DNA of 64,000 nt. Origin: Noviherbaspirillum cavernae. Lineage in GTDB: Bacteria > Pseudomonadota > Gammaproteobacteria > Burkholderiales > Burkholderiaceae_D. A program made the position numbers and the translations under genes. The notes below the pieces were generated by a model. It made no database searches. It was given only the letters and a program-made list of their open reading frames with translations, and had not been told where the DNA came from. Shown in pieces: positions 31,735 to 40,957 of the stretch; within the stretch, counting starts at the first letter, position 1; every line of letters begins with the position of its first letter. The stretch spans positions 2,046,001 to 2,110,000 of the forward strand of contig NZ_QYUN01000002.1 in NCBI RefSeq assembly GCF_003590875.1, written 5' to 3'.

Positions 31735-31746
31735 CGTCACGCCGCA

Positions 31747-32244
31747 CTATGCGCGATAAAGCAGCGCAATCGCCTCCGTCGCAATACCCTCCTCGCGCCC
31801 AAGAAAGCCGAGTTTCTCGTTCGTCTTGGCCTTGATGTTGATCTGCGCTTGCGCCACATCCAGATCGACAGCGATGTTTGCCGCCATCAGCGGAATGTGC
31901 GGCGCCATTTTCGGCGCCTGCGCGATGATGGTCGCATCCACATTGCCGATCAGGTAACCGGCTTCGCGCACCCGCTTGCACGCTTCGCGCAACAGCACGC
32001 GCGAATCCGCGCCCGCAAAGCGCGGATCGGTGTCGGGAAAATGTCGTCCGATATCGCCCAGGCCCGCCGCACCGAGAATCGCATCGGTCACCGCATGCAG
32101 CAACACGTCGGCATCGGAATGCCCCAGCAGCCCCGTTGCATGCGGGATGCTCACACCGCCAATGATGAGTTTTCTGCCCGGAACAAGGGTGTGGCAGTCG
32201 TAGCCTTGCCCGATTCGAAATGGTGGAGTGGACGTGACGTTCAT
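31747..32244 (-). CDS. ispF: 2-C-methyl-D-erythritol 2,4-cyclodiphosphate synthase
   Basis: Catalyses the fifth step of the MEP isoprenoid pathway. The 165-residue protein has the metal-binding motif [11 protein letters not shown], the [18 protein letters not shown] signature and the C-terminal [16 protein letters not shown]. Its ATG overlaps the ispD stop (ATGA), so ispD and ispF are translated from one message. Confidence 0.97.
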   Translation of the reverse strand: MNVTSTPPFRIGQGYDCHTLVPGRKLIIGGVSIPHATGLLGHSDADVLLHAVTDAILGAAGLGDIGRHFPDTDPRFAGADSRVLLREACKRVREAGYLIGNVDATIIAQAPKMAPHIPLMAANIAVDLDVAQAQINIKAKTNEKLGFLGREEGIATEAIALLYRA

Positions 32245-32939
32245 GCGATTCCTTTCAGATACAGTTCCGCCAGCGCGATATCGTGCGGCAGGGTTACCTT
32301 GAAGTTGCGCGGGCTGCCTTCGACCAGCTTCGGTTGCAAGCCCATGGCCTCGACCGCGCTGGCCTCGTCGGTCACTTCGGCCGGCTGCTCCAGTGCGCGT
32401 CGCAACAATGCATAGCGAAACATCTGCGGTGTCTGCGCAGCCCACAATCCTTCACGCGACACGGTGTTTTCAATGCGGACATCTCGGGCCGCACGCTTGA
32501 GCGTATCGACCACGGGCAGCGCCAGGATGCCGCCAACCGGATCATCCCGCAGTGCATCCACAAGGCGGTCGATCAACTCAACTGTCAAACCGGGACGAGC
32601 CGCATCATGCACCAGCACCCAATCGTCATCGCCCGCCTGTTCTCGTATTGCGTGAAGGCCATTCAGCACCGACTGCTGCCGGGTCGCGCCGCCGTTGTAG
32701 ATCACCGTGACGCGCCCGGCGAGGTGCGGCACCGCCGCCAGCGCATCGCGGATATAGCCATCCTCCGCGCTCACCACCAGAAACACATGCGCAATCGCCG
32801 ACGACGAGGCGAACGTTTCCAGCACGTGCAGCACCATCGGCTTGCCCGCAATCGGCAGATACTGTTTCGGATACCCGGCCCCAAGGCGCGCACCGACGCC
32901 GGCAGCGGGGATAAGAGCGAAATGACGGGGCAAACTCAT
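32241..32939 (-). CDS. ispD: 2-C-methyl-D-erythritol 4-phosphate cytidylyltransferase
   Basis: Third step of the MEP pathway, forming CDP-methylerythritol. The 232-residue protein starts [20 protein letters not shown], with the nucleotide-binding glycine-rich loop, and has [20 protein letters not shown] and [19 protein letters not shown]. An in-frame extension of 14 codons exists but the ATG at 32939 matches the family start; the ribosome-binding site is weak. It diverges from mfd with 157 bp between starts. Confidence 0.96.
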   Translation of the reverse strand: MSLPRHFALIPAAGVGARLGAGYPKQYLPIAGKPMVLHVLETFASSSAIAHVFLVVSAEDGYIRDALAAVPHLAGRVTVIYNGGATRQQSVLNGLHAIREQAGDDDWVLVHDAARPGLTVELIDRLVDALRDDPVGGILALPVVDTLKRAARDVRIENTVSREGLWAAQTPQMFRYALLRRALEQPAEVTDEASAVEAMGLQPKLVEGSPRNFKVTLPHDIALAELYLKGIA

Positions 32940-33029
32940 TGTTTTTTTGCAATTCGAGATGGACGTGCGACGAATACGCAATGATACGCGAAGGTTCCCC
33001 CTTCAACGGCTGGCCGGGAGGGCATCGTT

Positions 33030-33035
33030 TATAAT
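33030..33035 (+). promoter_or_regulatory. Candidate -10 box for mfd
   Basis: A perfect TATAAT lies 61 bp before the mfd ATG in the divergent ispD/mfd region. A -35 hexamer at 16-18 bp is not convincing. Confidence 0.3.
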
Positions 33036-33096
33036 CGCATCTTGATTTCCATCGCCAATCGGGGTGCAAACGCGGCGCTCCGACCGCCCTCCCCCG

Positions 33097-36000
33097 ATGT
33101 CATTTGACCTGAAAAAATCCCTTCCCAAACCAGGCAATCGCTTCGCCCTGCCCGCTGTGCACGGTTCGGCCGACGCCTTTGCGCTGGCACAGGCAGCCAT
33201 CGAATTGAAATCGCAGCATCGCATGCTGGCCGTCGTCGTCGCCAACGCGACCGACGCGCAGCGACTGCTGGCGGAAATTCCGTGGTTCGCCAACAAGGAT
33301 GGCGCAGAGCTGCGCTGCAACCTGTTGCCGGACTGGGAAACATTGCCTTACGACGCGTTTTCCCCGCACCATGACCTGGTGTCCGAGCGGCTCGCGACCC
33401 TGCATGAAATCCGCAACGGCCAGTGCGACGTGCTGATCGTGCCGGCGACCACGGCACTCCTGCGCATGGCTCCGCCATCGTTCCTCGCCGCGTACACCTT
33501 CTTTTTCAAACAAGGCGAAACACTGGACGAGGCACGCCTCAAGTCGCAGCTGACGCTGGCGGGCTATACCCACGTGACGCAGGTCATGTCACCCGGCGAA
33601 TATTCGGTGCGCGGCGGATTGATCGACCTGTTTCCGATGGGCTCTGCGCTGCCTTACCGCATCGACCTGTTCGGCAATACGATCGAAACCATCCGCACCT
33701 TCGATGCGGATACGCAGCGTTCCCTGTATCCGGTCAGGGAAGTGCGGATGTTGCCGGGCCGCGAATTCCCGATGGACGAAGCCGCGCGCACCGCATTTCG
33801 CGGCCGCTGGCGCGAAGTGTTCGAAGGCGATCCGACCAAGTCCTCCATCTACAAGGACATTGGCAACGGCATTGCGTCCGCGGGGATCGAATACTATCTG
33901 CCGCTGTTTTTCGAAGAGACGGCGACGCTGTTCCAGTACCTGCCGGAGGAAACCACGTTCGCCCTGGTCGGCGATATCGACAGCACGATCAAGCGCTTCT
34001 GGAGCGATACGCAGTCGCGCTACAAGTTCTTGAAGGCGGACCGCGAGCGCCCCCTGCTGGCGCCGGAAGAATTGTTTCTGAAGGACGAGGATTTTTTCAC
34101 GCTTGCCAAGCCTTATGGACGCTGGGTGATTCAGCAAGGCGAGCTTGCGTCTGAAATATCCGCACCGATTCCGAACATCGCCGTCAACCGACGTGTAGAC
34201 GATCCGCTCGTCAATCTGCGTTCCTACCTGCTGCAAACCGGCAAGCGCGTGCTGATCTGCGCAGAATCCAACGGACGGCGCGAGACACTGCAGCAGTATT
34301 TCAATGATTTCGACCTGCCGCTCGCCGTGTGCGACGGCTATGCCGATTTCGTGACCGCCTCGGCAAAGCTGATGCTGGGCGTCGCGCCACTGCATGCCGG
34401 CTTCGAACTGAGCGCCGATCTCGGCAATCTGGCATTCATCACCGAAACCGAACTGTACGCAGGCTCGGGCCGCCGCGCGGGACGACGCAAGCAAGAATCG
34501 GTCACGCAGGTCGAGTCGATGGTGCGCGACCTGTCGGAACTCAAGATCGGCGACCCGGTGGTGCACGTCAATCACGGCATCGGCCGCTACGTCGGCCTGC
34601 TCAGCATGGACCTCGGGGAAGGCGAGACGGAATTCCTGCACCTGGAATACGCCAAGGAAACCAAGCTGTATGTGCCGGTGTCGCAGCTGCACGTCATCTC
34701 GCGCTATTCCGGCGCATCGCCCGAAGACGCCCCCTTGCATGCGCTCGGATCCGGCCAGTGGGACAAGGCCAAGCGCCGTGCCGCGCAACAGATTCGCGAC
34801 ACGGCGGCCGAATTGCTCAATCTCTATGCGCGCCGCGCGCTGCGCCAGGGGCATGCATTCCAGTATTCGGCTCGCGACTATGAGGCATTTGCGGAGAGTT
34901 TCGGCTTCGAGGAAACCGCCGATCAAAGCGCCGCGATCAATGCCGTGATCAAGGACATGACCGGCGGTAAACCGATGGACCGCCTGATCTGCGGCGACGT
35001 CGGCTTCGGCAAGACCGAAGTCGCGCTGCGCGCCGCATTCGTGGCGGTCATGGGCGGCAAACAAGTAGCGATCCTCGCGCCGACCACGCTGCTGGCTGAA
35101 CAGCACGCGCAAACCTTCGCCGACCGCTTCGCGGACTGGCCGGTCAGGATCGCGGAACTGTCGCGCTTTCGTACCGGCAAGGAAGTCACGCAAGCGATCA
35201 AGGGCATGGGTGACGGCACGATCGATATCGTGATCGGCACGCACAAGCTGCTGTCGGACGACGTGAAATTTTCCCGCCTCGGACTGGTCATCATCGACGA
35301 GGAACACCGCTTCGGTGTGCGGCAGAAGGAAACATTGAAGGCGCTGCGCGCCGAAGTCGATGTGCTCACGCTGACCGCGACGCCGATCCCGCGCACGCTC
35401 GGCATGGCGCTGGAAGGATTGCGCGACTTCTCGATCATCGCCACCGCACCGCAGAAGCGCCTTGCCATCAAGACATTCGTGCGCAGCGAAGGCGAATCGA
35501 TCATCCGCGAAGCCTGTCTGCGTGAATTGAAACGCGGCGGCCAGGTGTACTTCCTCCACAACGAAGTGGAAACCATCCTGAACCGCAAGGCAATGCTGGA
35601 AGAGCTGCTGCCCGAAGCACGCATCGCGGTCGCGCACGGCCAGATGCACGAGCGCGATCTGGAAAAAGTCATGCGCGATTTCGTCGCGCAACGTTTCAAC
35701 ATCCTGTTATGCACGACGATCATCGAAACCGGCATCGACGTCCCTACCGCCAACACCATCATCATGCACCGCGCCGACAAGTTCGGTCTTGCACAATTGC
35801 ACCAGTTGCGCGGCCGCGTCGGCCGTTCGCATCACCAGGCGTATGCCTACCTGCTGGTGCACGACGTACAGGGACTGACGAAGCAGGCGCAACGCCGGCT
35901 GGACGCAATCCAGCAGATGGAAGAGCTGGGCAGCGGCTTCTACCTCGCCATGCACGACCTGGAAATCCGCGGTGCGGGCGAAGTGCTGGGCGAGAACCAG

Positions 36001-36543
36001 TCGGGCGAAATGCTGGAGATCGGTTTCCAGCTGTATTCCGACATGCTCAACGAAGCCGTGCGCTCGCTCAAGAACGGCAAGGAACCCGATCTGGCCGCGC
36101 CCCTTTCCACCACGACCGAAATCAATCTGCATGTGCCGGCGCTGCTCCCCAACGATTTCTGCGGCGACGTACACGAGCGCCTTTCGCTCTACAAGCGCAT
36201 GGCCAACTGCGAAACGCAGGACAGCATCGACGATATGCAGGAAGAATTGATCGACCGATTCGGCAAGATGCCGGAGCCGGTCAAGGCGCTGATCGAAACG
36301 CATCGCTTGCGCGTCGCCGCCAAGCCGATCGGAATTGTTAAAATCGACGCCCACACCGAATCGGCAGTGCTGCAGTTCCAGCCGAATCCACCGATCGACG
36401 CGATGCGCATCATCGACCTGGTCCAGAAGAACCGCCACATCAAGCTTCATGGGCAGGACAAGCTGCGCATCGCAGTCAGCATGCCGGACCTTGCTGCCCG
36501 CGTCTCGCAGGTGAAGGCGACGATCCGCTCGCTGGTGGCATAG
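33097..36543 (+). CDS. mfd: Transcription-repair coupling factor
   Basis: Mfd displaces RNA polymerase stalled at DNA lesions and recruits UvrA. The 1148-residue protein has the UvrB-homology region at the N-terminus, the RNA-polymerase-interaction (CarD-like) domain near KIGDPVVHVNHGIGRYVGL (about residue 485), the RecG-type motor with Walker A ICGDVGFGKTEVALRAAFV and DEEH box VIIDEEHRFGV, and the TRCF C-terminal domain. The ATG at 33097 gives MSFDLKKSLPKPG and the same length as E. coli Mfd; an in-frame earlier start is less likely. Confidence 0.97.
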   Translation: MSFDLKKSLPKPGNRFALPAVHGSADAFALAQAAIELKSQHRMLAVVVANATDAQRLLAEIPWFANKDGAELRCNLLPDWETLPYDAFSPHHDLVSERLATLHEIRNGQCDVLIVPATTALLRMAPPSFLAAYTFFFKQGETLDEARLKSQLTLAGYTHVTQVMSPGEYSVRGGLIDLFPMGSALPYRIDLFGNTIETIRTFDADTQRSLYPVREVRMLPGREFPMDEAARTAFRGRWREVFEGDPTKSSIYKDIGNGIASAGIEYYLPLFFEETATLFQYLPEETTFALVGDIDSTIKRFWSDTQSRYKFLKADRERPLLAPEELFLKDEDFFTLAKPYGRWVIQQGELASEISAPIPNIAVNRRVDDPLVNLRSYLLQTGKRVLICAESNGRRETLQQYFNDFDLPLAVCDGYADFVTASAKLMLGVAPLHAGFELSADLGNLAFITETELYAGSGRRAGRRKQESVTQVESMVRDLSELKIGDPVVHVNHGIGRYVGLLSMDLGEGETEFLHLEYAKETKLYVPVSQLHVISRYSGASPEDAPLHALGSGQWDKAKRRAAQQIRDTAAELLNLYARRALRQGHAFQYSARDYEAFAESFGFEETADQSAAINAVIKDMTGGKPMDRLICGDVGFGKTEVALRAAFVAVMGGKQVAILAPTTLLAEQHAQTFADRFADWPVRIAELSRFRTGKEVTQAIKGMGDGTIDIVIGTHKLLSDDVKFSRLGLVIIDEEHRFGVRQKETLKALRAEVDVLTLTATPIPRTLGMALEGLRDFSIIATAPQKRLAIKTFVRSEGESIIREACLRELKRGGQVYFLHNEVETILNRKAMLEELLPEARIAVAHGQMHERDLEKVMRDFVAQRFNILLCTTIIETGIDVPTANTIIMHRADKFGLAQLHQLRGRVGRSHHQAYAYLLVHDVQGLTKQAQRRLDAIQQMEELGSGFYLAMHDLEIRGAGEVLGENQSGEMLEIGFQLYSDMLNEAVRSLKNGKEPDLAAPLSTTTEINLHVPALLPNDFCGDVHERLSLYKRMANCETQDSIDDMQEELIDRFGKMPEPVKALIETHRLRVAAKPIGIVKIDAHTESAVLQFQPNPPIDAMRIIDLVQKNRHIKLHGQDKLRIAVSMPDLAARVSQVKATIRSLVA

Positions 36544-36588
36544 AAACCGTTTTTGATAATTGAATAAACTGCATCGAGCAGCCTGATA

Positions 36589-37431
36589 ATGAATCTGATT
36601 TTGCAAGGACTGGCAACCGACCGGTCCACCATTGAACGCATTGCCGGCATGGCGGATGCAAAGCGCCTCATCCCTCTTCACTCCAACGCGTATCGCTGCG
36701 AAGACGTCGCATGGTCGCCGGTGCTGAAGGAAAAAATCGATGCGGAATGTTTCGCCGCCAAACTGGATGGCACTTTCATCGAGAGCGGCCGCAAGCTGTC
36801 CGACTTCAAGCTGGTTGCAATGGACATGGACTCCACGCTGATCACCATCGAATGCATCGATGAGATCGCCGACATGCAGGGATTGAAGCCGCAAGTCGCG
36901 GAGATTACCGAAGCGGCCATGCGCGGCGAAATCGAGTTTCGCGAAAGCCTGACGCGGCGCGTCTCGCTACTGAAGGGTCTGGATGCATCGGCATTGCAGC
37001 GCGTCTACGACGAGCGGTTGCATCTTTCGCCAGGCGCGGAAAACATGTTGAATGCCATCAAGGCGGCCGGTTTGAAGACGCTGCTGGTGTCAGGCGGCTT
37101 CACCTTCTTTACCGATCGGATGAAGACGCGGCTTGGACTGGATTTCACGCATTCGAACGTGCTTGAAATCGTTGACGGCAAGCTCACCGGCAAAGTGCTT
37201 GGTGGCATCGTTGATGCCGACGAAAAGAAAAGCACGGTCGAACGCGTCTGTTCCGAGCTTGGCATTACCCCAGAACAAGCGATCGTCATGGGCGACGGCG
37301 CCAATGATCTGAAGATGATGGACATTTCCGGCATGTCGGTGGCATTCCGAGCAAAGCCGGTTGTGCGCGCGCAAGCCGACGTGGCCTTGAACTTTGTCGG
37401 GCTCGACGGCATCTTGCCATTGTTCGAATAA
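36589..37431 (+). CDS. serB: Phosphoserine phosphatase
   Basis: Last step of serine synthesis, hydrolysing L-3-phosphoserine. The 280-residue HAD-family enzyme has the catalytic DxDST motif in LVAMDMDSTLITIECIDEI (about residue 83), the Ser/Thr motif LLVSGGFTFF and the metal-binding GDGANDLKMM. The N-terminal 75 residues form the small regulatory-like domain usual in proteobacterial SerB. It starts 45 bp after mfd. Confidence 0.95.
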   Translation: MNLILQGLATDRSTIERIAGMADAKRLIPLHSNAYRCEDVAWSPVLKEKIDAECFAAKLDGTFIESGRKLSDFKLVAMDMDSTLITIECIDEIADMQGLKPQVAEITEAAMRGEIEFRESLTRRVSLLKGLDASALQRVYDERLHLSPGAENMLNAIKAAGLKTLLVSGGFTFFTDRMKTRLGLDFTHSNVLEIVDGKLTGKVLGGIVDADEKKSTVERVCSELGITPEQAIVMGDGANDLKMMDISGMSVAFRAKPVVRAQADVALNFVGLDGILPLFE

Positions 37432-37468
37432 TCCCGACCGCGAACCACCAATCAATTGGAGGCATTGC

Positions 37469-37831
37469 ATGGCCCAGGAACTGGTACTCGACATGAAGTT
37501 GCAATCTGTCAAAAACCTTGCATGGTGGTTGTACATAGCGCACGGGATCAGCTTCATATTTTCGCTGGGCGCCTTTTCCTGGATTCCGCTGATCCTCAAC
37601 TACGTCAAGCGCGACGACGCGGCCGGCACGTTCGTCTACAGCCATCACGGCTGGCAGATACGATCCTTCTGGTGGTATTTCTTCTGGATGGTGGCGGGCG
37701 GCATCCTGTTCATCACCATCGTCGGCATTCCGCTCGCCTATCTGGTATGGGCGGGAGCATGGATCTGGAAAGCCTATCGACTTATCAAGGGCATGGTTGA
37801 TCTGAACGACAACAAACCCATGCCGACATAG
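37469..37831 (+). CDS. Small inner-membrane protein of unknown function
   Basis: A 120-residue protein with hydrophobic segments at about residues 18-47 and 66-102 (FWWYFFWMVAGGILFITIVG). The pattern is like the DUF4870/TM2-type small membrane proteins, but I cannot assign it firmly. The ATG at 37469 has TTGGAGG nine bases upstream. It follows serB by 37 bp and may be cotranscribed. It converges with metC. Confidence 0.75.
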   Translation: MAQELVLDMKLQSVKNLAWWLYIAHGISFIFSLGAFSWIPLILNYVKRDDAAGTFVYSHHGWQIRSFWWYFFWMVAGGILFITIVGIPLAYLVWAGAWIWKAYRLIKGMVDLNDNKPMPT

Positions 37832-37845
37832 CGGCAGGCTGCTTT

Positions 37846-39027
37846 CTATAAAGCCGAAAAAACCTGCTCGATATCTGCAATCAGATCGGCCGGATCCTCC
37901 AGGCCGATATTGAAGCGCAGCAGTTGCCCTTGATCTGTCCAGTTTTTCCGCATGCTCTGGATGCGGTAAGGCACGCACAAGCTGCCCGGCCCGCCCCAGC
38001 TGTAACCGATCTTGAACAGCTTCAGGCTATCGATGAAGCGATCCGTCTGCTCCTCCGTGTAACGCGCGTCGAAGATGACGGAAAACAATCCACCCGCACC
38101 GCTGAAATCGCGTTTCCAGTTTTCGTGTCCCGGACAATCGTCGAATGCCGGATGCAGCACCCAGGCAATCTCGGGCCGCGCTTTCAACCATGCAGCAACC
38201 TTGCGCGCCCCCGCATCATGCGCATCGAAGCGCAATTTCATCGTCGGCAAACCGCGCAGCACGAGATACGCATCGTCCGCACTGACACCGAATCCAAGCC
38301 GCATGTGCGCCAGTGCAATGCGCTGAATCAGTTCCTTGTCCTGCGTAATGACGGCGCCCATCAGTACATCCGAGCCGCCGGACTGGTACTTCGTCAACGC
38401 CTGCATCACGATATCGATGCCATGCTCGAATGCGTTGAAGGCGATTCCCGCCGACCAGGTGTTGTCGAGCGCGACATGAACCTTCTGTCCGCCTGCGCTC
38501 TTTTCGGCGGCCGCCTTGCAAATGGCAGGAATGTCCGGCACTTCCATCGTGACCGATCCCGGTGCCTCGGTCCAAATCAGGCGGGTATTCGGCTGAATCA
38601 GGCCGGCAATACCCGCTCCGATCATGGGATCGTAGAAACGCGCGGTCACGCCGAAGTCCTGCGTCAGCCAACGTGCAATGTCGCGGTTCGGGTTGTACAC
38701 GTTATCGGGGAGCAGCACGTCATCGCCGCTTTTGAGCAGCGCGAAATCGACCATTGCAATCGCCGCCAAGCCGCTGGGCGCCAACAGGCAATGCTTGCCA
38801 TTCTCGATTTCCGCCAGCCGCGCCTCCAGCGTGAAGGTCGTCGGCGTGCCATGCAAGCCGTAGGTATAGCCCGTCTTTTCCTGCCAGTTGCGTGAACGCA
38901 AGGCGGCGACATTCTTGAACAGTACCGTCGAAGCGTGGTGTATCGCGACGGGAAACGCGCCGAATCCGGCGGGCGGTGTGTAATCGCTATGGACGAGTTC
39001 TGTTTGCAGGGATTTCCGATCCGTCAC
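37846..39027 (-). CDS. metC: Cystathionine beta-lyase
   Basis: PLP enzyme that cleaves cystathionine to homocysteine, pyruvate and ammonia in methionine synthesis. The 393-residue protein has the Cys/Met-metabolism fold: YTYGLHGTPTTFTLEARLAE, APSGLAAIAMVDFALLKSGD, and the PLP lysine in MQALTKYQSGGSDVLMGAV. IHHASTVLFKNVAALRSRNW is a MetC-type N-terminus. The start is GTG at 39027 with GGAGG four bases before it; the frame continues upstream without further homology. No SAM riboswitch is seen in the 29-bp gap behind the upstream gene. Confidence 0.9.
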   Translation of the reverse strand: MTDRKSLQTELVHSDYTPPAGFGAFPVAIHHASTVLFKNVAALRSRNWQEKTGYTYGLHGTPTTFTLEARLAEIENGKHCLLAPSGLAAIAMVDFALLKSGDDVLLPDNVYNPNRDIARWLTQDFGVTARFYDPMIGAGIAGLIQPNTRLIWTEAPGSVTMEVPDIPAICKAAAEKSAGGQKVHVALDNTWSAGIAFNAFEHGIDIVMQALTKYQSGGSDVLMGAVITQDKELIQRIALAHMRLGFGVSADDAYLVLRGLPTMKLRFDAHDAGARKVAAWLKARPEIAWVLHPAFDDCPGHENWKRDFSGAGGLFSVIFDARYTEEQTDRFIDSLKLFKIGYSWGGPGSLCVPYRIQSMRKNWTDQGQLLRFNIGLEDPADLIADIEQVFSAL

Positions 39028-39056
39028 ACCGCCTCCGTATCTGCATCTGTATGTAT

Positions 39057-39566
39057 TTATGGTTGTGTGCGAGCCGTCGGCTTGATGCCGCGCACCTGCT
39101 GCTGTCCCGCCTTCGACTTGTCGTCGATTCGCACGATCTTCAATGCGAACGGCTTCGACACAGATCCATCGGCAGACTGCCAGTCGCCGCGGAACGTGCC
39201 GGCGTCGACCGTGCCGATCCATTGACCCGACACATCGGTGCCGTTTTCCGACTCTTCCATCAACACTTCATTGCCGTCGACTTCCCCGGCCAGCAGAATT
39301 CTCTGCGACTTGCCGAAGACAAAATAATCACCCTCGATGCCATCCTCGGCCGGGACTTTCGGACGCAGGTTGATTTGAATCTGTTCGCTACCCAGCGTGC
39401 CGCGAAGTGAAACCGGGTTGGCAAATGTCTGTGCAAGCATCGCGCCGGATGCCGTGTGCGAATGCGCCGACACATTGCCTTGCGCACCTTCACCTGCGGC
39501 AAATGACGCGCCGCTGATACACAGGACCGCAACGACTGCCGCGCAAATCGGTGCTACACAACGCAT
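39057..39566 (-). CDS. Secreted protein of unknown function
   Basis: A 169-residue protein with a Sec signal peptide (MRCVAPICAAVVAVLCISGA, cleavage probably after SFA). The mature part has a beta-rich look with the stretches LRGTLGSEQIQINLRPK, GDYFVFGKSQRILLAGEVDG and QWIGTVDAGTFRGDWQSADG, resembling secreted proteins in which a lipid or calyx-like fold binds small molecules, but no family is recognised. Its ATG lies one base after the rimO stop (TGA-G-ATG), so translation is coupled to rimO. Confidence 0.7.
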   Translation of the reverse strand: MRCVAPICAAVVAVLCISGASFAAGEGAQGNVSAHSHTASGAMLAQTFANPVSLRGTLGSEQIQINLRPKVPAEDGIEGDYFVFGKSQRILLAGEVDGNEVLMEESENGTDVSGQWIGTVDAGTFRGDWQSADGSVSKPFALKIVRIDDKSKAGQQQVRGIKPTARTQP

Positions 39567-39567
39567 C

Positions 39568-40938
39568 TCAGGCTTCCGCCCACAAATCGTGCGCATCCGC
39601 AGCCGTCACCCTGACCTCGACGAACTCGCCGACATGAAGCTTTTTATGCGGCTCGTACGGTGGCTTCACATACACCACGCCATCGATCTCGGGGGCGTCA
39701 GCCACCGACCGAGCGACTCCACCCTGGCGGGTCACTTCATCGATCAAGACGCGCATGGTCGCGCCGACCTTCGCTTGCATGCGTTTTTTCGAAATCTCTT
39801 CCTGCAGTTCCATCACGCGGCCGCGGCGTTCCTCACGCACTTCTTCCGGCACCGGATCAGGCAATGCATTTGCTGTCGCGCCTTCCACGGGAGAATACGC
39901 AAAGCAGCCGAGGCGGTCGATTTCCGCCTCCTTCAGGAAGTCGAGCAGATACTGGAACTCCGCTTCCGTCTCGCCGGGAAAGCCGGCAATGAAGGTCGAG
40001 CGGATCGTCAAGTCGGGACACATCTTGCGCCACGCCTGAATCCGTTCGATATTCTTTTCGCCATTTGCGGGGCGCTTCATGCGCTTCAGCACATCGGGGT
40101 GCGCGTGCTGCAATGGCACGTCCAGATACGGCAGGATTTTTCCTTCTGCCATCAACGGAATCACGTCATCGACATGCGGATACGGATAGACATAGTGCAA
40201 CCGTACCCACGCGCCGTATTGCGCGGCCAGTTCGCCCAGCGCCGTGACCAGCTGCGTCATGTGGGTCTTGACCGGCTTGCCGTTCCAGAAGCCGGTACGG
40301 AATTTCACATCCACGCCATACGCGCTGGTGTCTTGCGAAATCACCAGCAATTCCTTGACGCCGGCCTTGAACAAATTCTCCGCCTCCAGCATCACGTCGG
40401 CGATCGGGCGCGACACAAGGTCGCCGCGCATTGATGGAATGATGCAGAAGCTGCAACGGTGATTGCAGCCTTCGGAAATTTTCAAATACGCATAGTGCTT
40501 CGGCGTCAGCTTGATGCCTTGCGCCGGCACCAGATCGATGAACGGATCGTGCGGCTTGGGCAAATGCTTGTGCACCGCTGCCATCACCTCGCCCACCGCA
40601 TGCGGACCGGTGACTTCCAGCACCTTGGGATGGACGCTCTGGATGATGTCGTTACCGGCCGCATCCTTCTTGGCACCCAGACAACCGGTGACAATCACCT
40701 TGCCGTTTTCATTGAGCGCTTCGCCGATGGCATCCAGCGACTCCTGGACCGCAGCATCAATGAAGCCGCAGGTATTGACGATGACAAGATCGGCGCCGTC
40801 GTACGACTTGGCGGTTTCATAACCTTCCGCGCGGAGCTGCGTCAGTATCTGTTCGGAATCGACCAATGCCTTTGGACAGCCGAGAGATACCATACCTATA
40901 CTTTTGCGTTCCCCTATGGGAAACTTCTTGATTGTCAT
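39568..40938 (-). CDS. rimO: Ribosomal protein S12 methylthiotransferase
   Basis: RimO adds a methylthio group to an aspartate of ribosomal protein S12 by radical SAM chemistry. The 456-residue protein has the UPF0004 domain with cysteines in [22 protein letters not shown] and VTGCLG, the radical SAM motif [18 protein letters not shown], and a C-terminal TRAM domain. The N-terminus [16 protein letters not shown] precedes the conserved part. The start at 40938 is 19 bp from the start of the divergent prophage recombinase, so the prophage junction lies in or next to the first codons and some of them may be phage-derived. No good ribosome-binding site precedes the ATG. Confidence 0.93.
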   Translation of the reverse strand: MTIKKFPIGERKSIGMVSLGCPKALVDSEQILTQLRAEGYETAKSYDGADLVIVNTCGFIDAAVQESLDAIGEALNENGKVIVTGCLGAKKDAAGNDIIQSVHPKVLEVTGPHAVGEVMAAVHKHLPKPHDPFIDLVPAQGIKLTPKHYAYLKISEGCNHRCSFCIIPSMRGDLVSRPIADVMLEAENLFKAGVKELLVISQDTSAYGVDVKFRTGFWNGKPVKTHMTQLVTALGELAAQYGAWVRLHYVYPYPHVDDVIPLMAEGKILPYLDVPLQHAHPDVLKRMKRPANGEKNIERIQAWRKMCPDLTIRSTFIAGFPGETEAEFQYLLDFLKEAEIDRLGCFAYSPVEGATANALPDPVPEEVREERRGRVMELQEEISKKRMQAKVGATMRVLIDEVTRQGGVARSVADAPEIDGVVYVKPPYEPHKKLHVGEFVEVRVTAADAHDLWAEA

Positions 40939-40957
40939 AAATATTGCCAAAATTCGG

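Noticed and set aside
33589..35691. 700-codon open frame on the minus strand opposite mfd
   Set aside because: Mfd on the plus strand is certain. The opposite frame is a codon-bias shadow of a G+C-rich gene and its translation is rich in Arg, Gln and His with no recognisable fold.
39028..39222. 65-codon upstream extension of metC
   Set aside because: It overlaps the secreted-protein gene in another frame, and GGAGG before the GTG at 39027 gives the usual MetC N-terminus.
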